In this document: positions 8,395 to 16,616 of the stretch, piece by piece
Layout: the number at the start of each line of letters is the position of its first letter
Position numbering within the stretch: the stretch's first letter is position 1
The notes under the pieces: generated by a model
The model's database searches: none
Told to the model about the DNA's origin: nothing
Seen by the model: only the letters and a program-made list of their open reading frames with translations
Assembly (NCBI GenBank): GCA_947303255.1
Contig: CAMYXL010000024.1
Coordinates: 1-39,034, forward strand
Direction: 5' to 3'
Origin: an uncultured Clostridia bacterium
Lineage (GTDB): Bacteria; Bacillota; Clostridia; Saccharofermentanales; Saccharofermentanaceae
Length of the DNA stretch: 39,034 nt
Made by a program: the position numbers and the translations under genes

Positions 8395-10407
8395 TTACTC
8401 CTTAAAACAGTTGATCTCGTATTTATCCTTTTGAATTTTAACAATAATCGCTCCGTTTTTCGAGGTCAAAAATACATTTGCCTCTACTTTTTCCAATCTC
8501 TCCATAGTCTCGGGTGCCGGATGACCATATACGTTATATTCAGCCACGGAAACCACTGCTACCTCAGGACTAACGGAAGATAAAAACTCTGAACTTGATG
8601 ACGTTTTGCTTCCGTGATGAGCGACTTTAAGGATATCGCAATCACTTACCAGACCGCTATTAACCATTACCCTTTCCGACTCTTCATCAATATCTCCGGT
8701 CATCATGATATCTACCCCGTTTATCATAAGAACTCCTACAACACTTTCGGGATTTCCTCCGTTATACGTTGTTCCCACCGGCCAAAGCACCTGAAATTCG
8801 ATATCTCCGACCTTAATCCCGTTTCCGGAGCCTATGGTACCGTAAATATCAGAATGTGACGTTACGATCTTATCGACTCTTCCCTGTTCTTCCAGATATC
8901 TGATACCTCCAATGTGATCCTCATCCAGATGAGTAGCTATAGCAAGGTCTATCGTTTGGATCTGGTAGTAATCCAGAACACCCGGAAGCACACTGCTTCC
9001 CTCCTCATAAGTTCCACCGTCGATCAGCAATGTGTCATTACCGGAGATAATAAGACAACTGTCTCCCTGACCGACATCCAAAAATATAACTTTCTTATCA
9101 AAGTCCAAAGCCGGAGACATCATCAGCAATATGACGATCACAGTACCTGAAACAGTTGATACGACAATCTTTCTTTTCTTGAAAAGGAATACAGCAATCA
9201 AACAGGCCACCAGGATAAAACATGTAATCTTATTTCCCCTCAGAAGAATCGAATCAAAATAGCAGTCTTCTCCAATATCCATCAGCATTACGGTAATTCT
9301 CGAAAACATTATCGTCGGATATAGCATGTACGGACTTATAAAAGACAGAAGAAGTCCAGGAAGGAAAAACAGGCAAACCATCTGAACAGTAAGGACCGAA
9401 AGTGCCATAACCGCAAAGGAACTAAACCCTATAGATAGGCCGTTCATCAAGAAATACGGAAGCATAACAGCTCTCGATGCCAAAGAACAGGATATAACCG
9501 ATGAGCCTGTCTTACCCTTGATCGGTTCGGATACAAGATACATGCCAAGTCCCGCTCCAAAACTCATTTGAAAGCTTAAAGTCCTGCAGCAGAACGGGTC
9601 TGAGATCATCATCAGCAAAGCAGAAAAACTCATTCCTGATAATCGGTCCTTACCGCTTAGAAGGCACATACTCATGAAAGCCGCTCTGGTAACAGATTCG
9701 GTCCACCCGGTCAAAAAACCTATAGTTATCACGAAAACACCCTGTATCAGGACTTTCCTTCTATAAGGCATATCCTTAACAGCATATGAAATTATCAGGA
9801 TAAAAGACGAGAAATGAGTTCCCGACACAGCCAACAGATGGGAACATCCCGAAAGATCAAATGCTCTTCTAACATCATCTCCGATCATGAAAGTATCTCC
9901 GAGGCACAACGCAGAAACTATTGCCAGATCGTCCTCAGACATAGTATTTCGCAGTTTATCAGCTATAAGATCCCGAACAAAATACCTGAAATGATGGATT
10001 CCCGTACCTACTTTGGACTGTGATCTCTCCTTTATATCTTCCACCATAAGGATGTATCTTATCCCTTTTCGAAAAAGATAGTCCTGATAATCATATTCCC
10101 CCGGATTAGAGGGCTTTTCCGCTTCAAAAAGCGATGCGTAGACTTTTAGTCTGTCTCCGGGATTAAGTTGTTCATCGCATATAACCCTGACCTTACCGAT
10201 ATCATCAACTCTTCCATAGCAGGTATTCTTGCCTGAAACACCTGATGTAACGCTTGTTATAAGAACTTCATACTCACCTTCTGTCCTGTCCGTTGTTTTG
10301 ATGAGGTATCCGCCAAACAAACACATGAAAACAATAAGAAGGACCGCAGGAATGATAAGTGGGCGCAAAGCCAGTTTTCTCAGGTATTCTCGGAGTCTCT
10401 TTTCCAT
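8395..10407 (-). CDS. comEC: ComEC/Rec2 DNA-uptake channel
   Basis: 670 residues from the ATG at 10405-10407, which has an AGGCGG SD. A TTG-started extension to 10428 lacks its own SD and is disfavoured. Order: an N-terminal OB-like domain (about 25-130); the polytopic Competence domain ('GDTFMIGDDVRRAFDLSGCSHLLAVSG' begins it); and a C-terminal MBL domain with 'FLDVGQGDSCLI', 'ATHLDEDHIGG' and 'VAHHGSKTSSS'. In transformable bacteria ComEC passes single-stranded DNA across the membrane and the MBL domain may degrade the other strand. The MBL metal-binding residues look intact. No other competence gene is in the window, so natural transformation is not established. Confidence 0.93.
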   Translation of the reverse strand: MEKRLREYLRKLALRPLIIPAVLLIVFMCLFGGYLIKTTDRTEGEYEVLITSVTSGVSGKNTCYGRVDDIGKVRVICDEQLNPGDRLKVYASLFEAEKPSNPGEYDYQDYLFRKGIRYILMVEDIKERSQSKVGTGIHHFRYFVRDLIADKLRNTMSEDDLAIVSALCLGDTFMIGDDVRRAFDLSGCSHLLAVSGTHFSSFILIISYAVKDMPYRRKVLIQGVFVITIGFLTGWTESVTRAAFMSMCLLSGKDRLSGMSFSALLMMISDPFCCRTLSFQMSFGAGLGMYLVSEPIKGKTGSSVISCSLASRAVMLPYFLMNGLSIGFSSFAVMALSVLTVQMVCLFFLPGLLLSFISPYMLYPTIMFSRITVMLMDIGEDCYFDSILLRGNKITCFILVACLIAVFLFKKRKIVVSTVSGTVIVILLMMSPALDFDKKVIFLDVGQGDSCLIISGNDTLLIDGGTYEEGSSVLPGVLDYYQIQTIDLAIATHLDEDHIGGIRYLEEQGRVDKIVTSHSDIYGTIGSGNGIKVGDIEFQVLWPVGTTYNGGNPESVVGVLMINGVDIMMTGDIDEESERVMVNSGLVSDCDILKVAHHGSKTSSSSEFLSSVSPEVAVVSVAEYNVYGHPAPETMERLEKVEANVFLTSKNGAIIVKIQKDKYEINCFKE

Positions 10408-10457
10408 ATTTGACCGCCTTTTTTTCAACTATAAAAAAATTTATGTAGAAAAAAAAC

Positions 10458-10494
10458 GACGAAATGACGACAAATTCTGACAAAAAGCGACAAA
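10458..10494. promoter_or_regulatory. Helically phased GACAAA repeats in the comEC/engB divergent region
   Basis: GACAAA occurs at 10469-10474, 10479-10484 and 10489-10494, exactly 10 bases apart, with a related GACGAA at 10458-10463. All lie in the 151-base gap between the divergently transcribed comEC and engB. Sites repeated once per helical turn are typical of cooperative protein binding to one DNA face. No known regulator is recognised; chance repetition in A-rich DNA is the alternative. Confidence 0.45.
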
Positions 10495-10525
10495 GCCCAT
10501 CAATCAAAAGAAACTCTCGTTACGA

Positions 10526-10531
10526 TATAAT
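10526..10531 (+). promoter_or_regulatory. Candidate -10 element for engB
   Basis: A perfect TATAAT lies 27 bases before the engB ATG. The region 17 bases upstream does not contain a recognisable -35 hexamer, so either it is activator-dependent or the call is incomplete. The phased GACAAA repeats end 31 bases upstream of it. Confidence 0.5.
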
Positions 10532-10558
10532 TAGCATAGACTGATTGTGGGGGAAACT

Positions 10559-11152
10559 ATGGCCGTTAATTTCAGAAACACTGTTTTCTATGGAATAGCT
10601 TCAGACATCAAAGCATGTCCACCTCAAGATATGCCCGAGATCGTATTCTCAGGCAAATCAAATGTCGGCAAATCTTCCCTCGTTAATGCTCTCTCGGACA
10701 ACAGAAAACTTGCAAGAGTATCCCAAACGCCTGGTAAAACACAGGCTGTTGTTTACTTTAACGTTGATCGTAAGCTTTACATAGCTGATCTTCCGGGATA
10801 CGGATATGCAAAAACGTCCAAAGAGAAAAAGGAAAAGTTTTCCAAATTGGCTGAAGATTACTTTACTTGCGGAAGAAAGATCGATCTTGTCCTTCATCTT
10901 ATGGACATCAGACACAACCCTTCTGCTGATGATGTCGGAATGCTTGAATTTCTTAATAATTCCGACCTCAATTACTTCGTAGTCTTCACTAAATGCGACA
11001 AGTTCAGCAGACAGCAGTTGATGAAAAGACTGAACGAATTGTCCAAAGAGCTTAATTTCAGCGATGATGCAGTTGTCTTTGCTGTTTCATCCGAAAAAAA
11101 GACAGGTCTTGATGACTTGAGAACTGCAATTGAAGAACATCTTTTCGGTTGA
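10559..11152 (+). CDS. engB: Ribosome-assembly GTPase EngB (YsxC/YihA)
   Basis: 197 residues from the ATG at 10559. An in-frame GTG at 10547 overlaps the GGGGG SD and is rejected. GTPase motifs are intact: G1 GKSNVGKSS, G2 threonine in 'SQTPGKTQ', G3 DLPGYG, G4 TKCD and G5 'SSEKKTG'. This family acts in late 50S ribosomal subunit assembly and is usually essential. The gene is first on a plus-strand run and is divergent from comEC. The next gene is 56 bases downstream. Confidence 0.95.
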   Translation: MAVNFRNTVFYGIASDIKACPPQDMPEIVFSGKSNVGKSSLVNALSDNRKLARVSQTPGKTQAVVYFNVDRKLYIADLPGYGYAKTSKEKKEKFSKLAEDYFTCGRKIDLVLHLMDIRHNPSADDVGMLEFLNNSDLNYFVVFTKCDKFSRQQLMKRLNELSKELNFSDDAVVFAVSSEKKTGLDDLRTAIEEHLFG

Positions 11153-11176
11153 TTTACGACCGATGTTTGTTATATT
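11149..11176 (+). promoter_or_regulatory. Candidate promoter for the first PRPP-synthetase-like gene
   Basis: TTGATT, 16-base spacer, TATATT, with the -35 box overlapping the engB stop codon. It is a moderate match only; read-through from engB is equally possible because no terminator is seen. Confidence 0.4.
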
Positions 11177-11208
11177 AAAAATAGAGATTTTAAGGAGTGC
11201 GAGATAAA

Positions 11209-12432
11209 GTGCTTAGTAACGAGACTTCAGACTCTACATACAATGAGCTTCGTCTAGAGCCGTTCGGTCCAATCGGCATTATTTCGCATACTGCCAACGA
11301 AGAATTCGTAAACATGGTCAACAACGTTCTTTACGAGAAGCGTTTGGCACGATATAACAACAATTCCAATCCATTCGTTACAAATCCGGGTTATTTAAGG
11401 ACCAACTATATCTTTGATGCTGAACTCGTACGTTTTTCCACAGGCGAAGGTAAATTCCAGCTTGCAGAAAGTACAAGAGGACACGATATCTACATCATTA
11501 CTGATGTTCTCTCATATAATCAGGAAACTCCTCTTTCAGGAAATGATCACAGATTATCACCTGACGATCACTACAGAGATCTTTTGAGGATCATCTCCAC
11601 TTGCGCAGGTAAAGCTCGAAGGATCAACGTAATCATGCCTTTCATGTATGAAGGTATCCAGATGCACAGAACTTCTAATCTTGATGAGTCCTTGGATTGC
11701 GCTGCCGCTTTAAGACAGCTCTATTCACTTGGTGTATCTAACGTTGTTGTTTTCGATCCGCATGATACAAGGATCGATAATGCTACTCCTCTTCTCGGAA
11801 TCGAGAAGCCGAAGTCGGCATATAAGATCATTTCAACTATTATCTCAAAATTCGGTTCGATCAGACTTAAGCCTGAAAGCTGCATGGTCGTAAGCCCTGA
11901 TGAAACAGGTATCGGAAGAGCCGAGTTTTATGCTTCTATGCTCAATATCCCTCTGGGCGTGTTCTACAGAGACCGCGATTATGCGAATTTCCAGTATGAG
12001 CAGCCTCCTGTTAAAGAATATAAGTTTATCGGAACTGAAGTATCAGGTAAGGATGTCCTTCTTATCGACGATATGATCAAGACCGGTAACACAATGCTGA
12101 CAACTGCTTCTATCTTGAAAGAGAAAGGTGCACGTGACATTTACTACATCGCTCCATTCGGAATGTTTACCAACGGATTTGATGAGTTTGACAAGGCCTT
12201 TGAAGACGGTCTTATCAAAGCAGTTGTCTGCACTAACCTTATCTACAGACCGCAGGAACTTCTCGACAAGCCTTGGTATGTAGATGTAAACATGACGCCG
12301 TACGTTGCAAGGATCATTGATGCTCTCAACGTCGACGAGTCTGTAAGTAAGCTTATCAACTCCACTTCCAGGATCAGAGAATTCCTGGATCAGATCCGTT
12401 TTGATGAGTTTATCGAAGACGTTATCTACTAA
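11209..12432 (+). CDS. PRPP synthetase-like protein with altered active site
   Basis: 407 residues from a GTG at 11209, 11 bases after an AAGGAG SD; the in-frame GTG at 11197 overlaps that SD. It is clearly homologous along its length to the next gene, with the same length and shared motifs: RFSTGEGK (75-82), SPDDHY, RRINVIMPF and the PRPP loop DDMIKTG (287-293). Residues that bind ATP or act in catalysis differ. The RQHKR of the paralogue is IQMHR (150-154), and the catalytic KRR loop (KRRDYTK) is RDRDYAN (254-260). The His of the FDPHD segment (182-186) is kept. It could be a regulatory partner like the PRPP-synthetase-associated proteins of animals, or an enzyme with another substrate; both are inference. 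Confidence 0.75.
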   Translation: MLSNETSDSTYNELRLEPFGPIGIISHTANEEFVNMVNNVLYEKRLARYNNNSNPFVTNPGYLRTNYIFDAELVRFSTGEGKFQLAESTRGHDIYIITDVLSYNQETPLSGNDHRLSPDDHYRDLLRIISTCAGKARRINVIMPFMYEGIQMHRTSNLDESLDCAAALRQLYSLGVSNVVVFDPHDTRIDNATPLLGIEKPKSAYKIISTIISKFGSIRLKPESCMVVSPDETGIGRAEFYASMLNIPLGVFYRDRDYANFQYEQPPVKEYKFIGTEVSGKDVLLIDDMIKTGNTMLTTASILKEKGARDIYYIAPFGMFTNGFDEFDKAFEDGLIKAVVCTNLIYRPQELLDKPWYVDVNMTPYVARIIDALNVDESVSKLINSTSRIREFLDQIRFDEFIEDVIY

Positions 12433-12439
12433 GCTTTAT

Positions 12440-12454
12440 CCCCTTTTCGAAGGG
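12440..12454 (+). other. Short UUCG-loop hairpin between the tandem PRPP genes
   Basis: CCCTT-TTCG-AAGGG forms a 5-bp stem with a stable UUCG tetraloop 8 bases after the first gene's stop. No T-run follows, so it is not an intrinsic terminator. It could protect an mRNA end. Its centre is also one of the TTTTCGAA sites described in the findings. Confidence 0.5.
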
Positions 12455-12503
12455 TTAAAGATATAAAAATGCGACAATTATTTATGAAAGGCAAAGGTGA
12501 AGT

Positions 12504-13727
12504 ATGATCTCAGTTCCAAACGATGAGAAATCCTATTCCCGTTATAACCAATACGGAGACAACCCGATGGCTCCTGTTGGTCCGATCGGTCTTATACCGC
12601 TCAAAGGAAGTGTGGATTTCACTGAAAAAGTCAATTACTACCTTAACAAGAGACGTTCGGAATATCAGCAGGAGGCTATCGTTTCCAAGTATCCGGGTTT
12701 CTTCAGAAATGACTACAGGATCCAGGTAGACAACGCCAGATTCTCTTCCGGTGAAGGTAAAGCCGTAGTTATGAACTCAGTTCGTGGTCATGATCTTTTT
12801 ATCGTAAGTGACGTAATGAACTACTCCTGCACATATAAGATGTTCGGTCAGGACAACAGAATGAGCCCTGACGATCACTATCAGGATCTTAAGCGTGTTA
12901 TCCTCGCCTGCTCAGGTAAGGCTCGTCGTATCAACGTCATCATGCCTTTCCTTTATGAGTCCAGACAGCACAAGAGAAACTCCCGTGAGTCCCTCGATTG
13001 CGCTTTCGCTCTCGAAGAACTCTATAACCTCGGAGTAGCAAACATCATCACATTCGATGCACACGACGAGCGTGTTTCTAATGCTATCCCGCTTTCAGGT
13101 TTTGAGAGCTTACCAGCTACATACCAGATCATCAAAGAGATGTACCGTCAGATCCCTGACTTGAGCTTCTCCAACGGTAAGTTCATGATCATCTCCCCTG
13201 ATGAAGGCGGTATCTCCAGAGCTATGTACTTCGCATCCATCCTTGGTGTTCCTCTCGGAACATTCTACAAGAGACGTGACTATACAAAGGTCGTAAACGG
13301 CAGAAACCCTATCATCGCTCACGAGTTCCTCGGTGATTCTGTTCAGGATATGGATATCCTTATCGTTGATGATATGATCTCCTCCGGTGATTCAATGCTC
13401 GACATCGCTAGAGAGATGAAGGACAGAGGTGCCAGAAACGTTTACTGTGCAGTTACTTTCGGTCTCTTCACAGAAGGTATCGACCACTTCTCCAAGGCTT
13501 ACGAGGAAGGAATCATCAATAAGGTCTTTGCTACAAACCTCGTATACAGAAGACCTGAACTTCTAGAAGCACCTTGGTTCGCAGATGTTAACATGAGTAA
13601 ATTTGTCGCATTGCTTATAGATGCCATCAACCATGACTCTTCCCTGTCTAATCTCATCAATCCAACAGAGAAGATCAAGAAGCTCCTTCGCGAAAAGGGC
13701 GAAAAGATCGAAGGCATCAACAACTGA
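12504..13727 (+). CDS. prs: Ribose-phosphate pyrophosphokinase (PRPP synthetase)
   Basis: 407 residues, the long clostridial form. Present are RFSSGEGK (79-86), the ATP-binding RQHKR (154-158), FDAHDER (184-190), the catalytic flexible loop KRRDYTK (256-262) and the PRPP/ribose-phosphate loop DDMISSGDS (289-297). It makes PRPP from ribose 5-phosphate and ATP for nucleotide, His and Trp synthesis. Because every expected motif is intact, this is likely the functional enzyme of the pair. ATG at 12504 follows AAAGGTGA. Codon choice (CTC, TCC, CGT) looks more strongly biased than in the first paralogue, suggesting higher expression. A strong terminator follows. Confidence 0.9.
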   Translation: MISVPNDEKSYSRYNQYGDNPMAPVGPIGLIPLKGSVDFTEKVNYYLNKRRSEYQQEAIVSKYPGFFRNDYRIQVDNARFSSGEGKAVVMNSVRGHDLFIVSDVMNYSCTYKMFGQDNRMSPDDHYQDLKRVILACSGKARRINVIMPFLYESRQHKRNSRESLDCAFALEELYNLGVANIITFDAHDERVSNAIPLSGFESLPATYQIIKEMYRQIPDLSFSNGKFMIISPDEGGISRAMYFASILGVPLGTFYKRRDYTKVVNGRNPIIAHEFLGDSVQDMDILIVDDMISSGDSMLDIAREMKDRGARNVYCAVTFGLFTEGIDHFSKAYEEGIINKVFATNLVYRRPELLEAPWFADVNMSKFVALLIDAINHDSSLSNLINPTEKIKKLLREKGEKIEGINN

Positions 13728-13748
13728 TATCATATTCTTTGAATATAC

Positions 13749-13782
13749 AAAGAGCGGTACGGAAAACTGTGCCGCTCTTTTC
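13749..13782 (+). terminator. Intrinsic terminator after prs
   Basis: AAAGAGCGGTAC and GTGCCGCTCTTT form a 12-bp stem around an 8-base loop, ending in a T-rich run. It closes the engB/prs transcript. Confidence 0.85.
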
Positions 13783-13873
13783 TATGCACTTTAATAAGGA
13801 CATAATCCAAACGAACTATTTAAATAATTCTATCTAATGATATTATATTAAAAGTATTATTTAAGAGGTAAAC

Positions 13874-14218
13874 ATGGCACAGCAGAAAAAGACAACAGCT
13901 AAGAAGAAGCCGGCACCTAAAACAGTCGCCAAACCAAAGACTCCAGCTCCTAAGCAGGCTGAGCCTAAGAGCACGGCTGTTGACTATTTTCACGCTTTTT
14001 CGAAAAGCAAATTCTTTAAACCTGTTGTTGCCGTACTTATCGTACTTGTAGTTATCGGCCTGGATCTTCTTATTTCTTGGAACAATTATGACAGGTTCTT
14101 CAAGATGCTCGGCATAGAGATCCTTATCACAGCCGTAATCCTCGTGCTCAAGCTGGCTTTATCTTCTAATAAGCCTGATACTAAGGTAAACAAGGAAAAC
14201 GAAGAATATGCCCCTTGA
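13874..14218 (+). CDS. Small membrane protein with Lys/Pro/Ala-rich N terminus, function unknown
   Basis: 114 residues. Residues 1-37 are low-complexity Lys/Ala/Pro (histone-H1-like in composition). Two hydrophobic segments follow (about 50-68 and 78-97), separated by a short polar loop 'SWNNYDRFFKML', then a charged tail. This suggests a two-pass membrane protein with a basic cytoplasmic arm that could touch nucleic acid or ribosomes. I recognise no family. The ATG has an AAGAGGT SD, and the region before it is very AT-rich with TATATT-like boxes but no clear -35. The stop overlaps the start of rqcH by 11 bases, so the two are translationally coupled and may be functionally linked. Confidence 0.75.
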   Translation: MAQQKKTTAKKKPAPKTVAKPKTPAPKQAEPKSTAVDYFHAFSKSKFFKPVVAVLIVLVVIGLDLLISWNNYDRFFKMLGIEILITAVILVLKLALSSNKPDTKVNKENEEYAP

Positions 14219-16077
14219 CGGAATTACCTGTAAGCTTCTGGCCGACGAACTTAATAGCGATCTTCAGGGCACAAGGATAGACAAGATCTTCCAGCCTGAC
14301 AAATATACGCTCTTTTTCCATATAAGGACCTCGTCCGGCAACAAAAAACTCCTGATATCTTATGATCCGACATCCCAGAGGATTCATTTTACCGACACCA
14401 ACAGGGAAAATCCTATGATGCCGCCTTCTTTTTGTATGCTTCTTCGAAAATACATGCAGGGCGCCAAGATATCCGGCATCACCTGCCCAGATTATGAGCG
14501 TATAATCGAGATCTCTTTCCTTACGATCGATGAACTTCACGACACCAAGAGCATGCGTCTCATCATCGAACTTATGGGTAGATACAGCAACCTTATCCTT
14601 GTAAACGCTCAAAACAGGATCATCGACAGTGCCATCCACGTTGACTTCAGCATAAGCCGAGTCCGTGAGGTCATGCCTGCCAGAACTTATGAATACCCGC
14701 CTTCACAGGACAAGTTCAATATTGATAAGACACTCGAGATCTTAAGGGACAACAAACTGCCTATAATGGAAAGTGAACTCGGAAGACCTATCAACAAGGC
14801 TCTTCTCAATTCCATCAAAGGCCTTTCTCCGCTTCTGGTCAATCAGATCATCGATGCTTCAGGCCTCGATGACAAAGTTCCTGCAAAAAATCTGTCAGAA
14901 GAAGAGATCGGTTCACTTATAAATGAACTTACAAGATTCTGTTCTTCCGTAGCTGATAAGACCTCAGGACTACAGTTTCTGCGAGCTTAAGGGCTATGAA
15001 GATGTTAAGGTCCGTTCGTCGATCTCAGAAGTCATAGACGAATACTATGTTTCCAAGTTGTCCAATATCGATTTTGAGAACAAAAGAAGTTCCCTTCTTT
15101 CCATCGTTAATAACGCTCTCGTTCACGCTACCAAGAAATACGAGATCCACAAAGAAGATTACGATGAAGGTCAGATGGCTGAGGAATATAAGCAGAAAGG
15201 CGATATCATCCTCTGCTATGCCTATATGATCAAGGACAAAGATGATCATATCATTTGTAAGAATATCTATGATGAGTTGGAACGTGACATAAATATCGCT
15301 TTGAACCCTGCTTTGAATGCTTCTGATAATGCTCAGGAGTATTTCAAGCGTTTTCGAAAAGCAAAGAGAAAGGCCGAACTTTCCAAGGAATACATCAAGG
15401 ATGACAAGCTAGCCATCGACTACTTAAGATCACTTAAGACCGCCATTAACGCAGCAACTACCCGCGAGGATATCGAAGCCTGCGAAGATGAAGTAAGAAG
15501 TGAGATCGTCAAGGAATCATCAGCAAAAAAGGTTATCGTGAATAACGGTGACCCTAATAAGACAGTCGGAAGGTCAAAGTCCGGAAAGGCTTCTTCCCGT
15601 GCACTTCGTAATGCTGCCAAGATCGCAGCAGCAAAAAAAGGACCGTCCAAGAACAAGGCTAAGACCGAAAGGCCGTCATCTTACAGAAGATTCTTTACAT
15701 CTGACGGATATGAGTGTTTCTGCGGAAGAAACAACATTCAAAATGACCGTCTGACTTTTGGTGTAGCCGAGAAAGATGACTGGTGGTTCCATATCAAGGA
15801 TATGCCTGGAACACACGTAATACTTAAATCTCATCCGGGAGAAGAATTCCCTTCTGATGCCGCAGTTATAGAAGCAGCTCAGGCAGCAGCTTTCTATTCA
15901 AGATCCACTGTTATCGAGGAACATCAGGGTCAAGGAACGGGAAACATCAAAGTTGAGATCGACTACTGCCCTGTATCACACGTAAAAAAGATCCCTAAAT
16001 CAAAGCCGGGAATGGTTATTTACGAGCAGTACTATTCAATAGTGGTAGATGCTGTAGAGCCTAAGTCATGCTCTTAA
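14208..16077 (+). pseudogene. rqcH: RqcH/NFACT-family ribosome quality-control factor, broken by a +1 frameshift
   Basis: The NFACT-N domain reads from the ATG at 14208 ('MPLDGITCKLLADEL', residues 97-98 ER where most homologues have DR) to a TAA at 14988-14990. The rest of the protein (coiled coil, then the NFACT-R domain with 'DDWWFHIKDMPGTHVILKS') continues one frame away to 16077. The +1 frame is closed by a TAG at 14950, so the shift lies between 14953 and 14990. Removing one A near 14959-14961 restores 'ADKPQDYSFCELKGYEDV', the usual KPxD[FY]S stretch. The total (1870 nt) is one base over 622 codons plus stop. RqcH adds Ala tails to stalled nascent chains on 50S subunits. Mutation versus sequencing error cannot be settled here. 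Confidence 0.88.
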
Positions 16078-16615
16078 GGATCTTCTCCTTAAAGTCGGAT
16101 TCATCCAAAGAAAATATGCAGCCACAGTATTTCTGCCTGTAAAGGCCGATATCTCTGGCCATATTCTGACCTTCTCTGAATCCTTCTCGAAAATCATAGT
16201 AATAGAACTCAACACCGTACTTCTCAGCCTTCTTCTTGCATGATTCGATAATAGCTTCATGCTGCTGATAAGGACTTACAAGAAGCGTTGTGGAAAAAGC
16301 GCTGTATCCGTTCTCCTTAGCATACTTTGCAGTCATATCCATGCGCATGTCATAGCACATAAGACAACGGGATGAAAACTCATCAAGATATGATTTTGAC
16401 TTCCAATAATCCTCCATGCAGACGCCTTCTTCATGAAGCTTTACTCCATAATGTTCAGCAGCAAGCCTAAGGTTTACAAGCCTTCTGTTCCACTCATACT
16501 CAGGATGGATATTGGGATTAAACCACAGCATATCGTAAGAGATATTATCTGATTGAAGGACCTTCTGCGGATACATTGAACAAGGGCCGCAGCAGGCGTG
16601 CAAAAGGAGCTCCAT
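16061..16615 (-). CDS. queH: Epoxyqueuosine reductase QueH
   Basis: 184 residues from the ATG at 16613-16615, which has an AGGTGA SD one base after the ruvB stop; an in-frame GTG at 16624 overlaps ruvB. All QueH cysteine motifs are visible: HACCGPCS near the N terminus, RCLMCY in the middle, 'LLVSPYQ' and the C-terminal 'LYRQKYCGCIFS'. QueH reduces epoxyqueuosine to queuosine in tRNA, the last step of the pathway, using iron-sulfur chemistry and replacing QueG. It is the last gene of the ruvCAB run. It meets rqcH tail-to-tail with a 17-base coding overlap. Confidence 0.93.
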   Translation of the reverse strand: MELLLHACCGPCSMYPQKVLQSDNISYDMLWFNPNIHPEYEWNRRLVNLRLAAEHYGVKLHEEGVCMEDYWKSKSYLDEFSSRCLMCYDMRMDMTAKYAKENGYSAFSTTLLVSPYQQHEAIIESCKKKAEKYGVEFYYYDFREGFREGQNMARDIGLYRQKYCGCIFSLDESDFKEKILKSMT

Positions 16616-16616
16616 A

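Noticed and set aside
14950..14990. Programmed ribosomal frameshift in rqcH
   Set aside because: No slippery heptamer, RF2-like stop context or downstream structure is evident, and rqcH homologues are in one frame.
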